Shown here in pieces: positions 1 to 4,957 of a DNA stretch of 5,474 bases. Source of the stretch: JAFARZ01 sp035651595 (GTDB lineage Bacteria > Actinomycetota > Actinomycetes > Streptosporangiales > Streptosporangiaceae); the NCBI GenBank assembly GCA_035651595.1, contig DASRFJ010000216.1, positions 1 to 5,474 on the forward strand, given 5' to 3'. The translations under genes and the position numbers were made by a program. The number at the start of each line of letters is the position of its first letter. Positions within the stretch are counted from its first letter, which is position 1. The notes under the pieces are model-generated. The model saw nothing but the letters and a program-made list of their open reading frames with translations. It was not told the origin of the DNA and ran no database searches.

Positions 1-130
1 CACCCCCGCCCAGCTCCGCGACTACGCCGCCGCAGCCGGCATCACCCTCCCGGACAGCCAGGCACGCCGCCACACCCGCCAGACCCGCCCACAGCAAACC
101 ACGACACGCCCGGGCTCGCCGACTAAATAA
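1..130 (+). CDS. C-terminal end of an unrecognised protein (partial at the left edge)
   Basis: The reading frame that begins at base 2 is open to a TAA at 128-130 and gives 42 residues. It starts TPAQLRDYAAAAGITLPDS and continues with a basic, Gln/Thr/Arg/His-rich tail ending GSPTK. The segment QLRDYAAAAGITLP could be a short helix of the kind found at the end of small DNA-binding proteins; Lsr2-like C-termini have a similar pattern. This is only a resemblance, and no family can be assigned. The other two forward frames give arginine- and proline-rich shadows, and frame 1 stops at 124-126. The gene converges on the minus-strand operon, whose last stop is at 183-185. The start, the full length and the function lie outside the window. 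Confidence 0.45.
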   Translation, partial: TPAQLRDYAAAAGITLPDSQARRHTRQTRPQQTTTRPGSPTK

Positions 131-133
131 ACG

Positions 134-184
134 ACGTGGCCTAACCAAGGGTCCCGTTACCACGAAGGGAAAATACGCCACGTT
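134..184 (-). terminator. Possible terminator between convergent genes
   Basis: The sequences ACGTGGC (134-140) and GCCACGT (178-184) form a 7-bp inverted repeat around a 37-nt loop. They lie between the stop of the left-hand plus-strand gene and the stop of the minus-strand operon. Read on the minus strand, the second arm is followed by the T-rich sequence CGTTTATTT, as expected of a weak intrinsic terminator. The long loop and short stem make this tentative, and I see no other terminator here. Confidence 0.22.
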
Positions 185-1511
185 AACCGAGGTCCATCGA
201 GCCTGCCGCTGACCCGCCGGGCGGCCAGTGATGCGGCACCCGCAAAAAGACACGCTCTAGTGGGCTCAACTGCGTAATTGACACGCTGGGGGGCGGGCGG
301 CTGGCTGGGGCGGGCGGCTGGCTGGCTGGGGCGGGCGGCTGGCCGGGGTGGGCGGCTGGCCGGGGTGGGCGGCTGGCCGGGGTGGTGCGCACGATGGGTA
401 ACGCCAAGAACTCCAGGAACGTCGCAACCGCCTTGGCGATGTCCGCGGCGGTCCAGTCCAGCGCCGCCGCGGAGACCGTTACCTCGGTCTTGGCGACGTC
501 CGGCAGCTCAGTGGCAGCCCAGCGGAAGAACAGGCTGGTCCGGGTCTCCTCCGCCAGCCGCAGCGAAGCCTCGGTCAGGACCGGAGCGGGATACGGCAGC
601 CACACCGCGAACTGGTTGGTGTGCGGCGGCTCAGGCAGCAACCGGAAAAACGGCAGATCCGTAAGCGCCTGCCGCAGCGCACCGGCGACCACCTTGGCGT
701 GGGTCACATACATACCAAGCCTGGGCAGTTCGGTGTCCAGGCCGTGCAGGGCGGCGAGCGCCGCGGGAAACTGCTGGTAGAGCTGCCCGCCGTACCGGTG
801 CCGCCACGCCTTGGCATCCGCAATGAAGTCCGAAGGCCCGGCCAGCGCGGCGCCGGACAGGCCGCCGAGCGACTTGTAGAACGACACGTACACGCTGTCG
901 GCGAGCCCAGCGATCGCCGCCAGCGGCTCGCCGAAGTGCGGCTGGCACTCCCACAGCCGCGCCCCGTCCAGGTGCACGACCGCGCCACGATCCCGGCCAG
1001 CGGCGACCGCCGCACACAGCTCGTCCCAGGTCGGCAGCAGGAACCCCGCGTCCCGCAGCGGCAGCTCCAGCATCAGAACCCCGAACGGCTCGTCCGCGTC
1101 GCGGATCTCGGCGGCCGTGGGCGGGCGCGGCTCGGTCGTCAGGTGGATGGTGCGCAGGCCGGCCACGGCCGTCAGCGCTTGGCGTTCGTGCAGTTCCGGG
1201 TGGGCGAGCGAGTGCAGCCCGACCACCGGGTTGCCAGTGCGGGCCGCCCAGCAGCGGAGCGCGACCTGCTGCGCCATCGTGCCGGTGGGGAAGAACGCCG
1301 CGTCCGGTTTGCCGAGCAGGCTGGCCACTCGCTGCTCCAGCGTACGGACGACGCCGTCCCCGTACATGTCGGGAGCGGCGTCGAGGTCGTATCCGGAGCC
1401 GGCGAGCGCCGCGAGCCGGTCCCGCATCGTGAGCTGCCTGCCGTGCGAAAGCACCCGGTCACAGGCGTTGATCGCGACTGTCCGGCGGCGCTCCAGGTCC
1501 GTTTCGTCCAC
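183..1511 (-). CDS. Threonine aldolase / beta-eliminating lyase-like PLP enzyme with repeat-encoded tail
   Basis: This 442-residue protein is a fold-type I PLP enzyme of the threonine aldolase/beta-eliminating lyase superfamily, whose members cleave or eliminate at beta-substituted amino acids in the cytoplasm. Visible hallmarks are DMYGDG with a following LE (48-59), FFPTGTMAQQ (74-82), AHPELHE (103-109; probable cofactor-stacking His), HLDGAR (180-185; Asp182 for the pyridine nitrogen) and FYKSLGG (211-217; Lys213 the likely Schiff-base lysine). The Asp-to-Lys spacing of 31 matches known threonine aldolases. The N-terminus lacks the usual DLRSDTVT segment, so the substrate may differ. The conserved core ends near residue 373. 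Residues 377-406 are Pro/Ala/Arg-rich, encoded by a 17-bp tandem repeat, and the last 36 residues look non-conserved. The GTG at 1511 is the first start after an in-frame TAG (1521-1523). Its ribosome site is weak (AGGA almost touching the start), so coupling to the permease stop 26 nt upstream is likely. A GTG at residue 20 is an alternative start. Confidence 0.85.
   Translation of the reverse strand: MDETDLERRRTVAINACDRVLSHGRQLTMRDRLAALAGSGYDLDAAPDMYGDGVVRTLEQRVASLLGKPDAAFFPTGTMAQQVALRCWAARTGNPVVGLHSLAHPELHERQALTAVAGLRTIHLTTEPRPPTAAEIRDADEPFGVLMLELPLRDAGFLLPTWDELCAAVAAGRDRGAVVHLDGARLWECQPHFGEPLAAIAGLADSVYVSFYKSLGGLSGAALAGPSDFIADAKAWRHRYGGQLYQQFPAALAALHGLDTELPRLGMYVTHAKVVAGALRQALTDLPFFRLLPEPPHTNQFAVWLPYPAPVLTEASLRLAEETRTSLFFRWAATELPDVAKTEVTVSAAALDWTAADIAKAVATFLEFLALPIVRTTPASRPPRPAAHPGQPPAPASQPPAPASRPPPSVSITQLSPLERVFLRVPHHWPPGGSAAGSMDLG
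295..383. repeat. 17-bp G-rich tandem repeat, five copies
   Basis: The core GGGCGGCTGG begins at 295, 312, 333, 350 and 367. The last three units (333-349, 350-366, 367-383) are identical copies of GGGCGGCTGGCCGGGGT. The first two carry CTGGGGC instead of CCGGGGT, and the second also has a 4-bp GGCT insertion, giving 21 bp. The array lies inside the 3' end of the PLP-enzyme gene and encodes its Pro/Ala/Arg tail. A unit of 17 is not a multiple of three, so each gain or loss shifts the downstream frame. There are no spacers, so it is not a CRISPR. The G-runs on one strand could also form G-rich secondary structure. Confidence 0.93.
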
Positions 1512-1537
1512 GTCCTGACGCTATCTCACGGCCACCC

Positions 1538-3349
1538 TCACGCCAGTTCGGCCTGAAGGACACCGGAGATCGAGCCACGTGCGACGGCGCGGGCCGGCAC
1601 CATGGCCAGCGCGGCGACCGCGGCGAGGATGCTAAGCGCGGCGAGCGCCAGCAGGCCGGCCGACGGCAGGCTGATCGTGTGCGCGTGGCTCGCCGCCGCG
1701 TACAGCGCGATGCCCAGCGGCACGCCCGCGATCACCCCGGGCAGCGCCGCGATGCCCTGGGCGGCGGCCTGCGCCTGGAGAAGCTGACGTGGTGTCGCGC
1801 CGAGAGCCTGGATGAGCGCCGCGGAGTGGCGGGCGTCCACCGCGGTCACCCAGCCCGTGAACACGGCGTTCACCACGGCGAGCACGATCAGCACCACGGT
1901 CGTCACGAGCAGCGCCTCGCTGTCCCGCTGGATGATCGGGTTGGCGATGCCCTGCTGGCTCACGTAGCCGAGGCTCGCGGTGGAATGGAAGACGAGCACG
2001 GTGGTGGCCGCGGTTGTCGTCACCGCGGCGCTCGCCATGGTGAGCAGCGACCGGCGCGGCCGTCGCGCGGCCAGCCGCAGCCCGATCAGCAGCGGGACCG
2101 GCAGGCGGGTGGACAGCGCGATGAGGCGCCCGTGCCGCCATGCCCGACCCGATGACGCCGCGGCGAGCGCGCTCACCGTGCTGGTACGGGCGGCGCGGAT
2201 GGCGGGCACCAGCGTGGCGAGCAGGGCAACGCCGAGCGCGACCGCCAGCACCAGCCCGGCAACACCGAGGGTGAGGGACGGCGCGCTGGGCGCGCCGATC
2301 AGCCCTGCGCCCGGGCTGGACAGCACGGGCGCGGTCAGCCAGCCGGCCAGCAGCCCGGCACCGGCCGCGGCCAAGGCGATGGCCAGATGCTCGGCGAGCA
2401 GCACGCCGGCGACCAGATCCGGGGTGCCGCCCGCGGCCTTCAGCAGGCCGACGCGCCGGGTCTGCTCGATCATCCGGCCGCCCGCCAGCAGCGCGACGCT
2501 CGCCAGCGCGAGCAGCACGATCAGGAACGTGCCGACCTGGAGCACGGTCTGCTCGTCGGCGACCAGCAGCGCGTCCGCGGTGCTGATAGCCTGCCCGCTG
2601 GTCAGGTTGGCCTGGAACTCGCGACCGCCGCCGTTGACGATCGACGCCGCCGTGGCGGGGTTCTTCAGCGTCACGTTGACCACATAGTTCAGTCCGAAGT
2701 ACGACGAGATGCTCCGCACATCGCTCTCGGTGGCCCAGACGACGCCCGGCCGGCCGTTGAGGTCCGGCGCGTTCGCCGCCGGGACGCTCTGCTCGGGACC
2801 GCCGATCACGCATCCCGTCTCGCACAGCTCCGGATACGGCGGCCATGCGGCGCTGACCGCGAGGCCGGCAATCGTGAAACGTTTGTAGTTCAGCGTGATC
2901 CGGTCACCCACGCCGACCCCGAGCGAGGTCGCGAACGCGCGCTCGAGCACCACACCGCCAGGCCGTACCCAGGTCCCCGCGGTCACCGCGGGCTGATCCA
3001 CGGCGGCGTTCGCCGTCTCGGTACGGCCCTGCACCATCGCGATGCCGGTATAGCGGCCGGTGCTCAGCGCGGCCGCGGTCGCCGGGAACGGGCCGCTGGA
3101 CGCGGTCACCCCGGCGATGTGCGTCACGCCCGCCGCCTGGGACACACCAGGTCCCTCGGCCACCAGATCCGGGCCGCGGGTCGCGGCCCTGGTGGCCTGG
3201 TACGGGTTGCCGGTGACGCCGTGCAGGATCAGGCCCAGCGTCAGCACCGCGGTGGCGGCGCCGATCGCGAGCAGTGCCAGCGCGGATTCCGCGGGACGGT
3301 GCCGGATGTCGCGGACCGCGAGCCGGCCGATGAGCAGCAGACGTCCCAT
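1538..3349 (-). CDS. FtsX/MacB-like ABC transporter permease
   Basis: This 603-residue integral membrane subunit of an ABC3-type transporter would pair with the ATPase encoded just upstream. An N-terminal amphipathic stretch (LAVRDIRHRPAE) precedes the first membrane helix (about 22-44). A large extracytoplasmic MacB-type domain follows (about 45-268), opening with NPYQAT and GPDLVAEGPG. Three helices come next (about 271-293, 313-338, 359-384), forming the first FtsX module with the cytoplasmic loop EQTRRVGLLKAAGGTP. A second half has helices near 436-458, 480-504, 531-553 and 563-585, and the matching loop ALIQALGATPRQLL. The second extracytoplasmic domain is almost absent (about 20 residues), so the protein is shorter than the usual family members with two domains. 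Cys176 and Cys180 (CETGC) could form a disulfide outside the membrane. The ATG at 3349 is preceded by GGAGG (3361-3365), 11 nt away. The substrate is unknown; efflux of an antibiotic, lipid or peptide is an inference from the family. Confidence 0.93.
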   Translation of the reverse strand: MGRLLLIGRLAVRDIRHRPAESALALLAIGAATAVLTLGLILHGVTGNPYQATRAATRGPDLVAEGPGVSQAAGVTHIAGVTASSGPFPATAAALSTGRYTGIAMVQGRTETANAAVDQPAVTAGTWVRPGGVVLERAFATSLGVGVGDRITLNYKRFTIAGLAVSAAWPPYPELCETGCVIGGPEQSVPAANAPDLNGRPGVVWATESDVRSISSYFGLNYVVNVTLKNPATAASIVNGGGREFQANLTSGQAISTADALLVADEQTVLQVGTFLIVLLALASVALLAGGRMIEQTRRVGLLKAAGGTPDLVAGVLLAEHLAIALAAAGAGLLAGWLTAPVLSSPGAGLIGAPSAPSLTLGVAGLVLAVALGVALLATLVPAIRAARTSTVSALAAASSGRAWRHGRLIALSTRLPVPLLIGLRLAARRPRRSLLTMASAAVTTTAATTVLVFHSTASLGYVSQQGIANPIIQRDSEALLVTTVVLIVLAVVNAVFTGWVTAVDARHSAALIQALGATPRQLLQAQAAAQGIAALPGVIAGVPLGIALYAAASHAHTISLPSAGLLALAALSILAAVAALAMVPARAVARGSISGVLQAELA

Positions 3350-3355
3350 GACCGG

Positions 3356-4091
3356 TCAACCCTCCAGCCCGGCGAGCGCGCCGAGGGTTGCCGCGGGTAC
3401 CGCCGGTCAGCCGGGTCTCATCCACGAACGCCCCGTCCCGCATGGAGATCAGCCGGTCCGCGGTTGCCGCGATACGCGAGTCGTGCGTGACGATCACCAG
3501 CGTCTGACCGGTCGCGCGGAGGCTGTCGAACAGCCGCAGCACGTCGAGCGTCGCGGCGCTGTCCAGGTTGCCGGTGGGCTCGTCGGCCAGCACCACCAGC
3601 GGCTCGTTGCTCAGCGCCCGGGCGACCGCGACCCGCTGACGCTGGCCGCCGGACAGCGCGGCGGGCAGGAACGAGGCCCGGTCGGCGAGGCCGACGCGCT
3701 CAAGCAGCTCGCTGGCGCGGCGGCGCGCGGTCCGCGGCGACTTGCCGGCCAGCAACGCGGGCAGCTCGACGTTCTCCCTGGCGGTCAGCTCGTCGATGAG
3801 GTGGAAGGCCTGGAACACGAAGCCGATCGCGGTGCGCCGCAGCTTGGCCAGCGCGCGCTCCCCAAGCCGGTCCAGCGTGCTGCCCGCCACGTCGATAGAG
3901 CCGCCGGACGCGCGCTCCAGCCCGCCGAGCAAATGCAGCAGCGTCGACTTCCCGCAGCCGCTCGGGCCCATGATGGCGAGCGTCTCGGCGGCGGCCACCT
4001 CCAGGCTTACTTCGTCGACGGCGCGGACCAGCGCGTCGCCCTTGCCGAACTCCTTGCGCAGGTCTGTGGTGCGCAGCACGCATTCGCTCAT
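3356..4091 (-). CDS. MacB/LolD-type ABC transporter ATP-binding protein (apparent 1-base insertion near the 3' end)
   Basis: This is the ATPase subunit that would energise the neighbouring FtsX-like permease. All nucleotide-binding motifs are intact: Walker A GPSGCGKST (42-50), Q-loop FQAF (Gln94), signature LSGGQ (147-151), Walker B VVLADE (166-171, catalytic Glu171), D-loop around NLDS, and H-loop THD (His203). The ATG at 4091 overlaps the PadR stop as ATGA and has AAGGA 6 nt upstream. The frame stays intact to RLTGGTRG (residue 234). There an extra T on the plus strand (3388/3389) diverts it. Removing one base gives LGALAGLEG and a TGA at 3356-3358, a tail typical of this family, for 244 residues in total and a stop 6 nt before the permease ATG. 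Read literally, the frame continues to a TGA at 2904-2906 (395 residues) through Pro/Arg/Gly-rich sequence antiphase to the permease. Sequencing error or a recent mutation are the simplest explanations. The core domain may function either way. Confidence 0.88.
3361..3365 (-). promoter_or_regulatory. Ribosome binding site of the permease, inside the intended ATPase 3' end
   Basis: GGAGG on the minus strand ends 11 nt before the permease ATG (3349). It falls within the Leu-Glu-Gly codons just before the TGA (3356-3358) of the frame-corrected ATPase. This arrangement suggests that ribosomes finishing the ATPase were meant to reinitiate at the permease. The literal reading frame passes over it. 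Confidence 0.6.
3388..3389 (-). other. Probable 1-nt insertion (frameshift) in the ABC ATPase gene
   Basis: On the minus strand the codons read GGC AAC CCT CGG. Dropping one A gives GGC ACC CTC GGC and then GCG CTC GCC GGG CTG GAG GGT TGA. This encodes G-T-L-G-A-L-A-G-L-E-G, the usual ending of this ATPase family, and stops neatly before the permease. No classical slippery heptamer is visible, so programmed frameshifting is not favoured. Confidence 0.75.
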
Positions 4092-4624
4092 CGGGGGTCC
4101 TTCTCGGTGCGTCTGTTGGTGAGCCAGTGCCGCTCGCAGGCTTCCAGCCAGCGCAGGTCGGCCTGGAGCCGGAGCGCGACGCCTTCGAGCAGCAGGCCGG
4201 CGGCGGTGCCGTCCGGTTCGTCCATGGCGGCGCGCTGGGTGTCCCGCAGCAGCCGGAGCAGCTCGCGGCGCTGCGCGTCCACGATCGTCAGCGGGTCGGC
4301 CAGGTGTCCCGCGGCGGCGGCCGCGAGCTTGAGATGGAATTCGGCGGGCGCCGGTCCCGGCCAGGTGACCTCGGCCAGCCAGTCGGCCACCCGCCGCTGG
4401 CCGGCCGGGGTCAGTGCGTACACCTTGCGGTCGGGCCGGTCCGGCAGACCGGGCTCCCGCTCGCAGGAGACGAAGCCGCCCTTTTCCAGGCGGCCGAGCG
4501 TCACGTAGATCTGGCCGGCGTTCATCGCCTCGCCGACCGGGCCGAGCGCGTCTCGCAGCCTCGCCCGCAGCTCGTAGCCGTGTGACGGCTCCTTCGCCAG
4601 CATCGCCAGCACGACGTCTTGCAC
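4088..4624 (-). CDS. PadR-family transcriptional regulator
   Basis: This 178-residue protein has the PadR layout. An N-terminal winged helix-turn-helix (about 1-85) carries the diagnostic segments LAMLAKEPSHGYEL (6-19), NAGQIYVTLGRLEKGGFV (35-52) and RKVYALTPAGQR (66-77). A helical C-terminal domain (about 105-170), rich in Leu/Ala/Arg, belongs to the longer subfamily with a Vir-type dimerisation region. Such proteins usually repress adjacent transporter genes and release DNA when they bind a small hydrophobic ligand. The start is the GTG at 4624, supported by GGAGG at 4631-4635 with 6-nt spacing. The stop overlaps the ABC ATPase ATG by four bases (ATGA), so regulator and transporter are translationally coupled and the circuit is probably autoregulatory. 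The operator candidates lie directly upstream. The inducer cannot be predicted. Confidence 0.93.
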   Translation of the reverse strand: MQDVVLAMLAKEPSHGYELRARLRDALGPVGEAMNAGQIYVTLGRLEKGGFVSCEREPGLPDRPDRKVYALTPAGQRRVADWLAEVTWPGPAPAEFHLKLAAAAAGHLADPLTIVDAQRRELLRLLRDTQRAAMDEPDGTAAGLLLEGVALRLQADLRWLEACERHWLTNRRTEKDPR

Positions 4625-4630
4625 CGGGCG

Positions 4631-4635
4631 CCTCC
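4631..4635 (-). promoter_or_regulatory. Ribosome binding site that fixes the GTG start of padR-like gene
   Basis: GGAGG on the minus strand sits 6 nt before the GTG at 4624. It supports GTG over any internal ATG, since the first in-frame ATG is well inside the winged helix. Confidence 0.75.
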
Positions 4636-4654
4636 GACGGTTCGATCACGCCGC

Positions 4655-4691
4655 ATAGATAACGGTTATATGGCAATAGATACCCGTTATC
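4655..4691. promoter_or_regulatory. Probable PadR operator: two 15-bp direct repeats, 21 bp apart
   Basis: ATAGATAACGGTTAT (4655-4669) and ATAGATACCCGTTAT (4676-4690) agree at 13 of 15 positions, and their starts are exactly 21 bp (two helical turns) apart. The first contains the dyad ATAAC-G-GTTAT. The outer halves also form a perfect inverted repeat, GATAACGG (4658-4665) with CCGTTATC (4684-4691). This is an A/T-rich island in G/C-rich DNA, overlapping the likely promoter of the regulator's own operon. Binding of two dimers on one face of the helix is the natural reading. That PadR is the binder is inferred from position. Confidence 0.65.
4665..4670 (-). promoter_or_regulatory. Candidate -10 element of the padR-ABC-permease-lyase operon
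   Basis: TATAAC on the minus strand is a good -10 match, lying inside the operator-like repeats. It would start transcription near 4658, leaving a leader of about 33 nt before the GTG at 4624. No clear -35 hexamer is visible at 16-18 nt, which is common in actinomycete promoters. Confidence 0.4.
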
Positions 4692-4692
4692 C

Positions 4693-4848
4693 GTGACCGG
4701 TGTCAAGGCCCTGTTGGCGCCTGGGGCGATCAACGCGATGGTGCTGCTAGGGCTGCTTTTCTGGGTGCTCGGTGAGCGCAAGCGTAAAACCGGTCTGACC
4801 GGCATCGTTGTCTCGGTGGAAACTGACATAGGTACCGAACGACCCTGA
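4693..4848 (+). CDS. Possible small membrane peptide or gene remnant (51 codons)
   Basis: An open frame begins with GTG at 4693 and ends at a TGA at 4846-4848. It encodes 51 residues, with a hydrophobic helix AINAMVLLGLLFWVLG (13-28) followed by a basic ERKRKTG anchor and a polar tail ending DIGTERP. The first half uses G/C at most third positions (22 of 26 codons), but the second half drifts to a more random pattern (14 of 25). There is no ribosome site before the GTG; internal TTG (4714) and ATG (4738) starts are no better. It could be a genuine single-span peptide divergent from the PadR operon, or the decayed piece of a larger membrane protein. I recognise no family. Confidence 0.3.
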   Translation: MTGVKALLAPGAINAMVLLGLLFWVLGERKRKTGLTGIVVSVETDIGTERP

Positions 4849-4903
4849 CTGCTTCTGACTGACTCACTGGTAACTTCGGGTGGCCGAAGCTCTAGCGGCC
4901 GGT

Positions 4904-4919
4904 CATTCGCATGCGTATG
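4904..4919. promoter_or_regulatory. 16-bp operator-like dyad upstream of the beta-helix gene
   Basis: CATTCGCATGCGTATG has a perfect 8-bp palindromic centre (CGCATGCG, 4908-4915) and matching CAT/ATG outer arms, with one mismatched pair in each 8-base half. It ends 38 bp before the beta-helix gene start, a position suited to a repressor or activator site. TATGGT (4916-4921) at its right edge could serve as a -10 box, without a visible -35. The cognate regulator is unknown. Confidence 0.35.
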
Positions 4920-4943
4920 GTTTCCCTCAGAATTGCCGGTGAC

Positions 4944-4950
4944 GGGAGGA
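4944..4950 (+). promoter_or_regulatory. Ribosome binding site of the beta-helix protein gene
   Basis: GGGAGGA lies 7 nt before the ATG at 4958. It is a strong Shine-Dalgarno that fixes this start, and it agrees with the signal peptide that follows immediately. Confidence 0.8.
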
Positions 4951-4957
4951 CTCTGGT

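Noticed and set aside
295..383. CRISPR-like array
   Set aside because: The units are contiguous, with no unique spacers, and the 17-bp length is too short. It is a plain tandem repeat inside a coding region.
621..1556. A 311-residue plus-strand frame opposite the PLP enzyme
   Set aside because: It is rich in Arg, Gly, Gln and His without domain motifs, as expected of an antisense shadow in high-GC DNA, while the minus strand carries the full PLP-enzyme signature.
3384..3392. Programmed ribosomal frameshifting in the ABC ATPase
   Set aside because: The tRNAs at AAC or CCT could not re-pair well after a +1 slip, and no slippery heptamer or clear stimulator is seen. Mutation or sequence error is simpler.
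3060..4508. A 482-residue plus-strand frame opposite the ATPase, permease start and PadR
   Set aside because: The opposite strand holds three well-defined protein families with ribosome sites. This frame has no motif, no good ribosome site, and low-complexity composition.
2904..4829. A single 641-residue minus-strand frame from 4829 to 2904
   Set aside because: It merges non-coding sequence upstream of PadR, a shadow frame across PadR, the real ABC ATPase, and a frameshifted readthrough of the permease. Only the part from the ATG at 4091 to about 3389 has recognisable domain content.
4845..4865. CTGACT repeats as a binding-site cluster
   Set aside because: Three short, overlapping, unevenly spaced copies in 21 bp have too little information to separate from chance.
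4874..4889. Hairpin CTTCGG-GTGG-CCGAAG as a terminator for the small plus-strand frame
   Set aside because: The stem is only 6 bp and no T-run follows. It may be incidental or a leader structure of the beta-helix gene, and cannot be called a terminator.
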